Positions 51,840-59,254 of a stretch of DNA of 64,000 nucleotides are shown here, piece by piece. Under the pieces are notes generated by a model, which saw nothing but the letters and a program-made list of their open reading frames with translations, ran no database searches and was not told where the DNA came from. A program made the translations under genes and the position numbers. The number at the start of each line of letters is the position of its first letter. Positions within the stretch are counted from its first letter, which is position 1. Source of the DNA: an uncultured Lachnospiraceae bacterium (GTDB lineage Bacteria; Bacillota; Clostridia; Lachnospirales; Lachnospiraceae); contig CAMXPV010000019.1 of NCBI GenBank assembly GCA_947245585.1, forward strand, positions 1 through 64,000, written 5' to 3'.

Positions 51840-53156
51840 ATGGTTATGATAAAAACGGATATGAAAGATGTACTGATGGGATTGGACCGCTATGAAGTTT
51901 TTTTGGAAAAACTGCAAAAAGAGATAGAGAATGTGGGCGACGACCGCATTGTGATCATTTATACGGATATCAAGCATTTTAAATATATCAACGATACCTA
52001 TGGTTATAAAGTGGGAGATTCTCTGCTGAGGGATTTTGTCAATGAATTCATGAAGCAGGAAGCTGTCATTCTCTGCGCCGCAAGGGTGTATTCCGACAAT
52101 TTTGTCACGGCCGGCAGGATTTCACCGAATGGTCTGAGCAATGAAGAGTTTCGCGATCTCATTTATCAGTTGAATTTGGAGCGTGAAGCGAAATTCCGTG
52201 AGAAATATCTAAACAGCAGACTGCAGTTTTGTACCGGAATCAGCGTGGTTGATAAGAACAGCAGAAGCCTTGATGCGGAGACTGCGGTTTCCAACGCCAA
52301 TCTGGCAAGGAAAGTGGCCAAGGAGATGGAAGAGGATTGCTGTGTCCTGTTTGACCAGAGTATGATGGAGGGAATCAGGCGGGAGGTTGAAATTACGTCC
52401 AGTATTCCCAGAGCGCTTTCCCAGAGAGAATTTCAGGTTTATTTTCAGCCGAAGATCGACACGGATACGCTTTCCCTGATTGGGGCGGAAGCGTTGGTTC
52501 GTTGGCAGAAAGCCGACGGCACTTTTGTGTATCCGGATGAGTTTATACCATTGATTGAGCGGAGCGGACAGGTTGTGGAAGTGGACTACTATGTGTACAG
52601 GGAAGTGTTCCGTTTCCTGTCCAACCGCCTGAGAGAAGGGAAACGGGTAGTGCCCATTTCCGTGAACGTGTCCAGAGTGCATTTAAACAGGATGCAGATT
52701 TTGGAGTATGTGAAAGGATTGATGGAAGAGTTTCAGGTGCCCTGTTCCCTTGTGGAATTTGAGCTGACAGAAAGCATTTATCTGGAAAATACGGAACGCG
52801 CGTTGGAATTGATAAAAGGTTTACATAAAATGGGATTTAAAATTTCCATGGATGACTTCGGCTCCGGATATTCTTCTCTGAACTTACTCAGCAAGCTGCC
52901 GATTGACATTATTAAGTTAGACAGGGTCTTCCTGAAAGAGGGTGAGATGCAGGAGAATGACAGGATTATCATTTCCTGCGTCGTGGATATGGCAAAGAGA
53001 TTGAAAATTACATCTCTGTGCGAGGGCGTGGAAACGCAGGAGCAGTGTAACTACCTGAAAGAGGTGGGCTGCCAGATGCAGCAGGGCTTTTACTTTTCAA
53101 GGCCCATTCCGCAGGAGGTTTTTGAAAAATTTCTGGAGGAAAGCGTGGAAGTATAA
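51840..53156 (+). CDS. Cyclic di-GMP phosphodiesterase, degenerate GGDEF + EAL
   Basis: 438 residues, no membrane segments. The GGDEF domain (about 30-165) keeps DIKHFKYINDTYGY but has YSDNF at the signature, so cyclase activity is lost. The EAL domain (about 180-430) is intact: EALVRW, the ESIYLEN turn, DDFGSGYSSLNLLSKLPIDIIKLD (metal ligands) and CEGVETQEQ. It should split cyclic di-GMP and may use the GGDEF remnant as a GTP sensor. It could oppose the cyclase at 32268-34028. A copy of the 10-mer lies at 52819-52828 on the opposite strand. Confidence 0.9.
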   Translation: MVMIKTDMKDVLMGLDRYEVFLEKLQKEIENVGDDRIVIIYTDIKHFKYINDTYGYKVGDSLLRDFVNEFMKQEAVILCAARVYSDNFVTAGRISPNGLSNEEFRDLIYQLNLEREAKFREKYLNSRLQFCTGISVVDKNSRSLDAETAVSNANLARKVAKEMEEDCCVLFDQSMMEGIRREVEITSSIPRALSQREFQVYFQPKIDTDTLSLIGAEALVRWQKADGTFVYPDEFIPLIERSGQVVEVDYYVYREVFRFLSNRLREGKRVVPISVNVSRVHLNRMQILEYVKGLMEEFQVPCSLVEFELTESIYLENTERALELIKGLHKMGFKISMDDFGSGYSSLNLLSKLPIDIIKLDRVFLKEGEMQENDRIIISCVVDMAKRLKITSLCEGVETQEQCNYLKEVGCQMQQGFYFSRPIPQEVFEKFLEESVEV

Positions 53157-53194
53157 GTTATAATGAAACAGGTGAAAAAGTTTTAAGATAAAGC

Positions 53195-53223
53195 TTGCAT
53201 TTCCCGGATGAATTCGTTATAAT
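53195..53223 (+). promoter_or_regulatory. Promoter of the tRNA gene
   Basis: TTGCAT (53195-53200), 17 bases, TATAAT (53218-53223). Confidence 0.75.
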
Positions 53224-53236
53224 AATATTTGTTTTT

Positions 53237-53309
53237 CGGGGTGTGGCTCAGGTGGTAGAGCGCTACTTTAGGGAAGTAGAGGCCGCAAGTTCAAGTCTTG
53301 TCACTCCGA
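53237..53309 (+). tRNA. tRNA-Pro, anticodon AGG
   Basis: A complete 73-base cloverleaf. Acceptor CGGGGTG/CACTCCG, D-arm GCTC/GAGC with GG in the loop, anticodon stem CTACT/AGTAG with loop TTAGGGA (anticodon AGG, 53270-53272), T-arm GCAAG/CTTGT with loop TTCAAGT, and discriminator A. The CCA end is not encoded. The body matches typical bacterial proline tRNA. Position 34 is A, which would need inosine for reading CCC/CCA or would serve CCU alone; bacterial A34 outside tRNA-Arg is uncommon. Confidence 0.95.
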
Positions 53310-53313
53310 TAGG

Positions 53314-53356
53314 AAAACCCCAGTAATCACAGTAAAAGTGGTTACTGGGGTTTTTC
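53314..53356 (+). terminator. Terminator of the tRNA gene
   Basis: AAAACCCCAGTAA (53314-53326) pairs with TTACTGGGG-TTTT (53342-53354), with a continuing T run. Confidence 0.85.
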
Positions 53357-53385
53357 GTTTATGAGGAATTTACAAATATTTCATC

Positions 53386-53414
53386 TTTACACAAGAACAT
53401 ATGTTTGATAAGAT
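53386..53414 (+). promoter_or_regulatory. SOS promoter with LexA box in the spacer
   Basis: TTTACA (53386-53391), 17 bases, TAAGAT (53409-53414). Between them lies AGAACATATGTTTG (53394-53407), a near-perfect Firmicutes LexA box (GAAC-N4-GTTT/C). Repressor bound there would cover the spacer and block polymerase; DNA damage would release the three-gene operon downstream. Confidence 0.85.
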
Positions 53415-53449
53415 GAAATTACATTCATCAGCGGAAGGAGGTGAAGGGA

Positions 53450-53749
53450 ATGGAAGAGATGCTGCAAGAGGGGATGTTGGCGGATGGTCAGGCAAACATA
53501 CCGATCCAGATGATGTCGCTGACCGACCGGGACGGGAGAATGACACCCCTGTGGTTTCGATTGGAAACAGGGGATCACGAGGTTCGGTTATGCCGGATTG
53601 AGCAGGTGGTGTCCAGAGATGAAAAGAAGTATGTGGGCGTACGGGAGAAGCAGTTTGTCTGCAGGATCAGGCTAGGGGAAGTCTGTAGAACCCTTGAAAT
53701 GCGCTATAATGTGGAAACCCAAAAATGGCGGATTTTCCAATTCCTGTAG
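53450..53749 (+). CDS. Small SOS-operon protein before the dinB-type polymerase
   Basis: 99 residues from ATG 53450, with AGGAGGTG upstream. Beta-rich, one domain: IPIQMMSLTDRDGRMTPLWFRLET, EVRLCRIEQVVSRDEKKYVGVREKQFVCRIRL, EMRYNVETQKWRIFQFL. Soluble. It overlaps the polymerase gene by 25 bases and is the first gene after the LexA box, so it is coordinately expressed in the SOS response. Similar short genes precede dinB-type genes in related clostridia in my memory, without known function. Confidence 0.75.
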   Translation: MEEMLQEGMLADGQANIPIQMMSLTDRDGRMTPLWFRLETGDHEVRLCRIEQVVSRDEKKYVGVREKQFVCRIRLGEVCRTLEMRYNVETQKWRIFQFL

Positions 53750-55041
53750 CGGTGGGAAAATATGTGTTTCATATTGATGTCAACAGCGCGTTTCTCTCCT
53801 GGACTGCAGCGTACCGGGTGAATGTGTTAGGTGAAAAAGAGGATATCAGATTGATACCGAGCATTGTAGGAGGAGATCAGGAAAAACGTCATGGAATTGT
53901 CCTTGCGAAAAGCACACCGGCCAAAAAATTCGGTATCCAGACAGGAGAACCGATTGTGGCGGCTCAGAGAAAGTGCCCCGGCCTGGTGATTGTGCCGCCG
54001 GATTATGGCCTGTATGTCAAATCTTCCAGAGCGTTTATGAAAATATTAAAAGAATATAGTGACAATGTGATCCAGTATAGCATTGACGAGGCATGGGTGG
54101 TATTTGAAGGGTTTGAGAAGCTTTATGGACGGGACCAGATGGTAAATCTTGCCTATGAACTGAAAGACAGGATCAGAGACGAGTTAGGCTTTACTGTAAA
54201 TGTGGGAATATCTGAAAATTTTCTGCTGTCAAAGATGGCAGGTGATTTCTCTAAGCCGGATAAAGTGCACACTCTTTTTCCGGAAGAGATGGAACAGAAA
54301 ATGTGGCCGCTTCCCGTCTCCGATTTATTTTTGGTGGGGCGGGCTACCGTTGAAAAGCTGCACAATCTGGGCATACAGACCATAGGGGAGCTTGCGAAGG
54401 CCGACGAAGGGATGATTCGGGCACATTTGAAAAAACACGGAGAGTCCATTCAAGGGTTTGCAAGAGGCGTGGACCTGGAGCCGGGCATGATCGCTCATGA
54501 GGCCAATAAAGGATATGGCAACAGTATGACCGCTCCTGTGGATATCGTTACGGAGGAATATGCACGGCATCTTTTGCTTTCCCTCAGTGAGACGGTGGGA
54601 GCGAGACTCAGAAATGACAGCGTGATGATCAGCGTGGTCAGTGTACAGCTGACAACCTGTGAATTTAAGCGGATGAATAAACAGATGCAGTTGGATTCTC
54701 CCACAAATATTACGGAGAAAATCTATGAGTCAGCCTGCCTGCTTTTTGACAGGCTGTGGGATAAAAAAACACCGCTCAGGCATTTGGGGATTCATACCTC
54801 AAAAGTACAGGAGGAAGCGGGCCGCCAGTACAACATTTTTGATATGGAGAAAAATGAGAGACTGGAAAAACTGGATAAAGCAGTAGATCATATCCGGGGG
54901 AAATATGGAGAGGACGCAATTTTCCGTGCCAGTTTTTTAAAAGGAAATGTATCCCATATGAGCGGCGGATTGAATAAAGAGAGGCGAAGCGGGGTTACAT
55001 TAGGAATAGACGTAGAAGGCGAAAACGTCAGGGACCTGTGA
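53725..55041 (+). CDS. dinB: Y-family DNA polymerase (DinB/Pol IV type)
   Basis: 438 residues. Palm motifs: FHIDVNSAFLSWTAAYR with the first metal ligand and steric-gate region, and YSIDEAWV (SxDE). Fingers: KSTPAKKFGIQTGEPI. Thumb HhH-like turn LHNLGIQTIGELAKAD. Little-finger domain from about 255 to 355. The C-terminal tail after HTSKVQEEAGRQYNIFDM carries a QYNIFDM sequence close to a beta-clamp-binding motif. It copies past lesions with low accuracy. LexA-regulated, with an SRAP gene downstream. Confidence 0.93.
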   Translation: MADFPIPVAVGKYVFHIDVNSAFLSWTAAYRVNVLGEKEDIRLIPSIVGGDQEKRHGIVLAKSTPAKKFGIQTGEPIVAAQRKCPGLVIVPPDYGLYVKSSRAFMKILKEYSDNVIQYSIDEAWVVFEGFEKLYGRDQMVNLAYELKDRIRDELGFTVNVGISENFLLSKMAGDFSKPDKVHTLFPEEMEQKMWPLPVSDLFLVGRATVEKLHNLGIQTIGELAKADEGMIRAHLKKHGESIQGFARGVDLEPGMIAHEANKGYGNSMTAPVDIVTEEYARHLLLSLSETVGARLRNDSVMISVVSVQLTTCEFKRMNKQMQLDSPTNITEKIYESACLLFDRLWDKKTPLRHLGIHTSKVQEEAGRQYNIFDMEKNERLEKLDKAVDHIRGKYGEDAIFRASFLKGNVSHMSGGLNKERRSGVTLGIDVEGENVRDL

Positions 55042-55078
55042 AGAACGGTAGAAAATTCAGAGAGGAACCGGAGAAACG

Positions 55079-55675
55079 ATGTGCGGAAGATTTTATATAG
55101 ACGATGAGACAGCGCGGGAAATAGAAAAAATCGCAAGAAGGATTGACCGGAAAAAGGCGAAGACCGGAGATGTCTATCCTTCAGAATCAGCGTTGGTTTT
55201 GCGGGCTGATCAGGATAGTATGGTGGCAGAAACGCTTAAGTGGGGCTATGAGTCTGCAAGGAAGAATACGCTGATTTTCAATGCCAGAACAGAAACGGTG
55301 AGGGAGCGTCCCATGTTTCGTTATGATTATGAAACGCGCCGCTGCCTGATTCCGGCATGCAAATTCTATGAGTGGAAAGATGTGGGGACTAAGAAGAAGG
55401 AGAAGTATGAGTTTTTTGCCACGGGAGAGGTCTTATATCTGGCAGGCATCTATCATAAGGATCCGGAGGGCGACCGCTTTACCATTCTGACCCGAGAGGC
55501 GGAGGGGTGTATGGCCGACATACACAGCCGTATGCCTCTGATACTTCGGCGTGAGGATATGGCACAATGGCTGTTTTCAAAGGCGGAAGCGGAAAAACTG
55601 CTAAACAGTCATTTTATGGAACTGCAAAGACAGAAGAGCGCGGCGGGGGAATATCAGCAGATGAGTTTGTTTTAG
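55079..55675 (+). CDS. SRAP domain protein (YedK/HMCES type)
   Basis: 198 residues. MCGRF start with the catalytic Cys2, NARTET, CLIPACKFYEW with the Glu, and IHSRMPLIL with the His. SRAP proteins form a thiazolidine bond to abasic sites in single-stranded DNA and protect them during replication. Third gene of the LexA-controlled operon; a long terminator follows. The C-terminus QQMSLF resembles a beta-clamp-binding motif (inference). Confidence 0.93.
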   Translation: MCGRFYIDDETAREIEKIARRIDRKKAKTGDVYPSESALVLRADQDSMVAETLKWGYESARKNTLIFNARTETVRERPMFRYDYETRRCLIPACKFYEWKDVGTKKKEKYEFFATGEVLYLAGIYHKDPEGDRFTILTREAEGCMADIHSRMPLILRREDMAQWLFSKAEAEKLLNSHFMELQRQKSAAGEYQQMSLF

Positions 55676-55685
55676 AACGGGAATG

Positions 55686-55726
55686 GAGGGCATCATGCAA
55701 TCGGCTTTTTGATGATGCCCTCTTTT
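55686..55726 (+). terminator. Terminator of the SOS operon
   Basis: GAGGGCATCAT (55686-55696) pairs perfectly with ATGATGCCCTC (55712-55722), followed by TTTTC. The 3' end of the convergent recombinase gene starts four bases on. Confidence 0.85.
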
Positions 55727-55729
55727 CAT

Positions 55730-56650
55730 TTAGATATGAAAATCTTTTCTGGGATGTTTTGTGGCGAGAATATTCCGCTGCTTCGCCACCGTGACATGGG
55801 TATATATTTCTGTAATGTTGATGGAGCTATGTCCCAACATTTCCTGAATATAGCGGATATCCACATCAGCCTCCAGGAGGCTTGTCGCAAAGGTATGGCG
55901 GAACATGTGCGGCGTTATGTGTTGGTCTATGGAAGCAAGAGCGGTATATTTGTTGATCATTCTGCGCACTGACTGATCAGACAGTGCTTTTCCCGATTGG
56001 TTCACGAAAAAATGGCTGCAGGATTGTATTTTTGTATGAAAGGCAGCTCTGTATTTGGCGAGCACATGAAGCACGGATTCGGTGCCGATCTGAATGCGGC
56101 GTTCCTTGTCGCCTTTGCCGTAGATGAGGATTGTGCCGTCGTGTAAATTCACGTCGCCGACTTTCAGGGAGCAAAGTTCCGATATTCTCATGCCGGTGGC
56201 AAATAAAAGTTCGGAAACGGCGGCATCTCTTAAGGCGTTTCGCTTCTGGTACGGTGTGCGGGCGCTCTTTTCCTGATTGTAAATCGTAGTCAGAAACAAT
56301 TCGATAGTAGGGAGGGGGATGGTTTTGGGAAGGATGACAGGTTCGCGGAAACGAATCAGGATTTTGTTAAAGGGATTCTTTGCGATGATTTCCCTGTATT
56401 CCAGGTAATGGAAAAAGGCTTTGACAGAGGCTATTTTACGTTTTACGGTTTTGGGTTTGTACTGCTCATGAAGCCGGATGATATACTGTTCCAATGAGTC
56501 GGAAGTTATGGCAGTGATCGTGACATCCGGATTCTGCCAGGCAAACTGCCGCAGGTCAATGCGGTATGCCTTGAGTGTTTTTTCATCGAGACATTTCTGA
56601 AAGCGGCAGTACTCCAGGTAGTTTTTTGTGTACTCGTTTATTGTGTCCAT
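55730..56650 (-). CDS. Tyrosine recombinase/integrase (XerC/D-like)
   Basis: 306 residues. The N-terminal SAM-like domain (1-95; KTLKAYRIDLRQF) and catalytic domain with complete R-K-H-R-H-Y set: GMRISELCSL (Arg), GKGDKERR (Lys), HMFRHTFAT (His, Arg), LGHSSINITEIYTHV (His, Tyr). The start at 56650 is supported by AAGGAGA. It could be a chromosomal phase-switch enzyme or the integrase of the AT-rich region to its right, which begins just beyond its promoter. GC is between that of core and island. Confidence 0.9.
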   Translation of the reverse strand: MDTINEYTKNYLEYCRFQKCLDEKTLKAYRIDLRQFAWQNPDVTITAITSDSLEQYIIRLHEQYKPKTVKRKIASVKAFFHYLEYREIIAKNPFNKILIRFREPVILPKTIPLPTIELFLTTIYNQEKSARTPYQKRNALRDAAVSELLFATGMRISELCSLKVGDVNLHDGTILIYGKGDKERRIQIGTESVLHVLAKYRAAFHTKIQSCSHFFVNQSGKALSDQSVRRMINKYTALASIDQHITPHMFRHTFATSLLEADVDIRYIQEMLGHSSINITEIYTHVTVAKQRNILATKHPRKDFHI

Positions 56651-56809
56651 GGTCTGAATCTCCTTTGTGTTTTTTACTATCGTATCTCAATTCTGCAAAA
56701 AAAGGAAAAGTTTGTGCTATAATTGGGAAAAAGGCTGATAAAAATATAATAGGAAACAGGGAAGAACTGTGTATGAAGCTGACTTGGTGTCTACGCAATA
56801 CAGGCTAAA

Positions 56810-57226
56810 ATGAATTTAGAGGTATTTTATTTGGCAGATGATGATAAAAAGAAAGAAATGATAGTTGATATTATTCTTGAGGGAGTGGAACAATTATCAA
56901 AGTATGTTTCATTTAGCCTACATAGTATTTCGGATGCCTGTATGAAAATTGCCGGTAACAACTATATCAATGAGTGGACGTGGAAAAAAGCAAAGATAAA
57001 TAAAAAGATTGTTGCGATTTGGATAGAGCATGGACTGAGAGAAGTAAATGTTTTCATGAAAATTTCTTCAGGAGACGGTACAATGCTGAAAAAAGAGCTG
57101 ATTATTAGTACATTGCCAGATGAATGGGCGTACAGCCAATATTTGGGAAAGTTGGTGCGGATTTCAGAAAATTTGGTGGCGTTAATAGATAAATCAGGAA
57201 AGGAAGTTATGAGATCGGAAGTGTGA
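56810..57226 (+). CDS. Hypothetical protein, first gene of the immunity island
   Basis: 138 residues, soluble, AT-rich. Helical start (DDDKKKEMIVDIILEGVEQLSKYV) and a beta-rich core (IVAIWIEHGLREVNVFMKISSG; LKKELIISTLPDEWAYSQYLGKLVRI). No family recognised. Size and company suggest an immunity protein. A tiny reading frame (56773-56808) ends two bases before the ATG and could couple translation, as no ribosome site is visible. TATAAT at 56718 may be its -10 box. Confidence 0.55.
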   Translation: MNLEVFYLADDDKKKEMIVDIILEGVEQLSKYVSFSLHSISDACMKIAGNNYINEWTWKKAKINKKIVAIWIEHGLREVNVFMKISSGDGTMLKKELIISTLPDEWAYSQYLGKLVRISENLVALIDKSGKEVMRSEV

Positions 57227-57265
57227 TAGCTCTTTGGGGATCATAGCATATGGGAGTGCAGTGGG

Positions 57266-57640
57266 ATGAAAAGTGGGACAATGGAAAAATTGAGTGGATT
57301 CAACATCAATATGGCAGAAGATTTTGTGTTGAATCAAACGTATAAGCCGTATGAGGACTATTTAAGACAAACTTTAAGCGGGGAAGGAATGGTCGGAGAA
57401 AATAACTATTTATTGCTGTGGAAAAAGAATGAAATAGAAGAATTGAATGATTTGTATGAGACACGTGAGTTTTTGAGTGATGTGATACTGATTGGATCTG
57501 ACGGTGGAGATATGGCATATGGTATAGACATAAAAGGCAGATATATAGAGGTTCCGTTTATTGGAATGGATGATGAAGAAATGAAAGTGATCGGAAATAG
57601 CTTTGATGACTTTATCAATTATATATGGGGCAAAGAATAG
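57266..57640 (+). CDS. SMI1/KNR4 (SUKH) family immunity-type protein
   Basis: 124 residues. The SUKH fold pattern is clear: YEDYLRQTLSGEGMVGENNYLLLWKKNEIEELNDLYE, then ILIGSDGGDMAYGIDIKG and IEVPFIGMDDEEMKVIGNSFDDFINYI. SUKH proteins neutralise nuclease and deaminase toxins of polymorphic systems. No toxin gene is beside it. Start ATG 57266 follows GGGAGTG; a second in-frame ATG at 57281 is possible. Confidence 0.8.
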   Translation: MKSGTMEKLSGFNINMAEDFVLNQTYKPYEDYLRQTLSGEGMVGENNYLLLWKKNEIEELNDLYETREFLSDVILIGSDGGDMAYGIDIKGRYIEVPFIGMDDEEMKVIGNSFDDFINYIWGKE

Positions 57641-57642
57641 CT

Positions 57643-57681
57643 GTGCGGATTAAGGAAGCAGGCTTAGAGCTGTATACATAG
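57643..57681 (+). other. Short coding remnant, possible toxin tail
   Basis: In frame from a GTG: VRIKEAGLELYT and a stop. It has more GC than the genes on either side and no ribosome site. The sequence reads like the last residues of a nuclease toxin, but is too short to assign. Confidence 0.3.
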
Positions 57682-57700
57682 AAAGGGAATGTAACTGAAA

Positions 57701-58055
57701 GTGGATATTGAGAAAAGAGAACGTTTAGAACAACTTAAGAGAGAGAATAAAGAGAGGCAGCGAAAAGAGGAAATTGAAAATAACGTTTTGCTTTCAGAGT
57801 GTAAGGCGGCTTTAGGAACTGCTGGACAACTGTTAGGGGAGGAAGAAAAACAAATGGTATATCGTGTATTTAAAGAAAAAGTGCCATTTCTTCCGTGGGG
57901 AATAGATTGGAAAACGTTTCAATCATCTTATAAAACAGATAAAATCGAGCGCTGTTGAATCAGACACCTGGCTTTTTTCTGTAGACTACAAAGAGATTAT
58001 TGAGTTTCATCATGATCGTGGAATTACATATGGGATGGTAAACGAAAGAGAGTAA
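57701..58055 (+). pseudogene. Frameshifted hypothetical gene
   Basis: The first frame gives 85 residues (charged helical start, then LPWGIDWKTFQSSYKTDK) and ends in TGA at 57956. One base out of frame, at the AAAA run near 57941, translation continues through ESDTWLFSVDYKEIIEFHHDRGITYG to a stop at 58053-58055. The join gives a plausible single protein of about 118 residues, so a single-base insertion probably broke the gene. A programmed shift on the A run is possible but less likely. Family not recognised. Confidence 0.55.
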
Positions 58056-58081
58056 TAACAAAACTTTCTTTTTTATTTTCA

Positions 58082-58110
58082 TTGACATCGGGATATACTC
58101 TAAATATAAT
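58082..58110 (+). promoter_or_regulatory. Consensus promoter of the yefM-type antitoxin gene
   Basis: TTGACA (58082-58087), 17 bases, TATAAT (58105-58110). Both boxes are exact consensus. Confidence 0.85.
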
Positions 58111-58168
58111 AGAAGTACAGAAATAAATACATGAAAACGTACATTTTTAGAGGAGGGGAGGATAAGAC

Positions 58169-58426
58169 ATGTTAGCGGTAAAATCTGTAAATGTTCGGGA
58201 TAACTTCAAAGAATGGTGTGATAAAATCAGCATGGGTGAAACTGTTGTTATTTCAAGGCCGAGAAACCAAAATATCTATATGATCAATGAAGCCGAATAT
58301 AACGCCTTACAGAAAGCTAAGCGAAACGCTGAATATCTTGCTATGTTGGATAAATCAGATGAAGAACTGAAAGCCGGAAAAGTAGTAATCAAGACTATGG
58401 AAGAACTGGAAGCTATGGAGAATTGA
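58169..58426 (+). CDS. Phd/YefM-family antitoxin
   Basis: 85 residues. Typical opening LAVKSVNVRDNFKEWCDKISMGETVVISRPRNQNIYMINEAEYNALQKAK, with the DNA-binding N-domain, and an extended acidic C-terminus (DEELKAGKVVIKTMEELEAME) that wraps the toxin. It binds its own promoter. The gene is intact and has AGGAGGGGAGG upstream, but the toxin gene four bases downstream is broken. Confidence 0.88.
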   Translation: MLAVKSVNVRDNFKEWCDKISMGETVVISRPRNQNIYMINEAEYNALQKAKRNAEYLAMLDKSDEELKAGKVVIKTMEELEAMEN

Positions 58427-58430
58427 AACC

Positions 58431-58571
58431 ATGAATGTTTTATTTACTGATACCGGTTGGAATCAATACACAGAATGGCAGGGGCAAGATAAATAGACCG
58501 TAAAACGAATATATGAAATGTCCGATAATCAAATTATTGTGAAATCCTGCAAGGGACATTATGAAGATTAA
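58431..58571 (+). pseudogene. yoeB-type toxin remnant
   Basis: The frame opens MNVLFTDTGWNQYTEWQGQDK, a normal YoeB/Txe N-terminus, then has a TAG stop, then TVKRI joined directly to YEMSDNQIIVKSCKGHYED, which is the usual YoeB C-terminus (CKGHY). About 35-40 central residues, including catalytic ones, are missing. So the toxin carries both a stop and an internal deletion. It lies four bases after the antitoxin. Confidence 0.75.
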
Positions 58572-58598
58572 AGAATGGGAAGATGTAAAAGGGTACTT

Positions 58599-58631
58599 GG
58601 CTGAAGGCGGATGAAAGCTTTCAGCCTTTTT
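58599..58631 (+). terminator. Terminator after the yefM/yoeB remnant
   Basis: GGCTGAA (58599-58605) pairs with TTCAGCC (58620-58626), then TTTTTCC. Confidence 0.7.
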
Positions 58632-58653
58632 CCTAAATGGAAATATTTACACC

Positions 58654-58740
58654 CGATCGTTTTACGAAAGGTTCGGCACACGTCAGACAGATTTGCAGAT
58701 AGAAGATGCAGATCTGCATGTGGTAGTTATTAAGACATAG
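58654..58740 (+). pseudogene. GNAT-like 3' fragment
   Basis: A frame without a start: RSFYERFGTRQTDLQIEDADLHVVVIKT and stop. FYERFGTRQTD with a hydrophobic final strand is the C-terminus typical of GNAT acetyltransferases (FYExxGF). The rest of the gene is absent. The gap 58741-58838 shows nothing more. Confidence 0.4.
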
Positions 58741-58838
58741 AAATAATTTAGAAGCTTTGTTGGGTGGAGGAGTTAGTGGTACAGTGGATAGGATGGATGA
58801 GCTAAAGTAATTGGTTGTTTGTCCGAAAGGTTGATGAT

Positions 58839-59231
58839 ATGGAAAGATGGAAAGAAGTGTTCGTTGGTGAAATTCCAAAAGCTGCTTATCAAATGCAGCT
58901 AATAAATGGAGAGGAACAGGGACTAACGATAAAACTATCAAGTAGTCATATATGTGTAGCGATTAAATTTGGTATCGTTCAGGCAATGCGGATGTTAGAT
59001 GAAGGAATTGTACAAAGTAGCCTTTATTGTGACAATGAGATACAGAAATATAAAGATAATGATTTTCAAAATGTCATTTATGAAGTGCAGGATGGGGAAT
59101 TTGCAAACCAAATAAATAAAATATCTGATGGCTATGGACAAGCATTAGATTTAAAACATTATGTTGTAATCACTCAAAATTATAATGTTGATATTGTCAC
59201 GGAATGGGAACCAAGAATAGAAACGTATTAA
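58839..59231 (+). CDS. Immunity-like protein, unnamed family
   Basis: 130 residues from ATG 58839 (GAAAGG upstream). Beta-rich: PKAAYQMQLINGEEQGLTIKLSS, IKFGIVQAMRMLDEGIVQ, NVIYEVQDGEFANQINKISDGY and the tail HYVVITQNYNVDIVTEWEP. I recall similar stand-alone proteins beside immunity genes in Bacillus and Clostridium toxin loci, but no formal family name. It is followed at once by Imm22, a common arrangement in such islands. Confidence 0.6.
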   Translation: MERWKEVFVGEIPKAAYQMQLINGEEQGLTIKLSSSHICVAIKFGIVQAMRMLDEGIVQSSLYCDNEIQKYKDNDFQNVIYEVQDGEFANQINKISDGYGQALDLKHYVVITQNYNVDIVTEWEPRIETY

Positions 59232-59254
59232 ATAAAGTAGGAAGCGACAGAATT

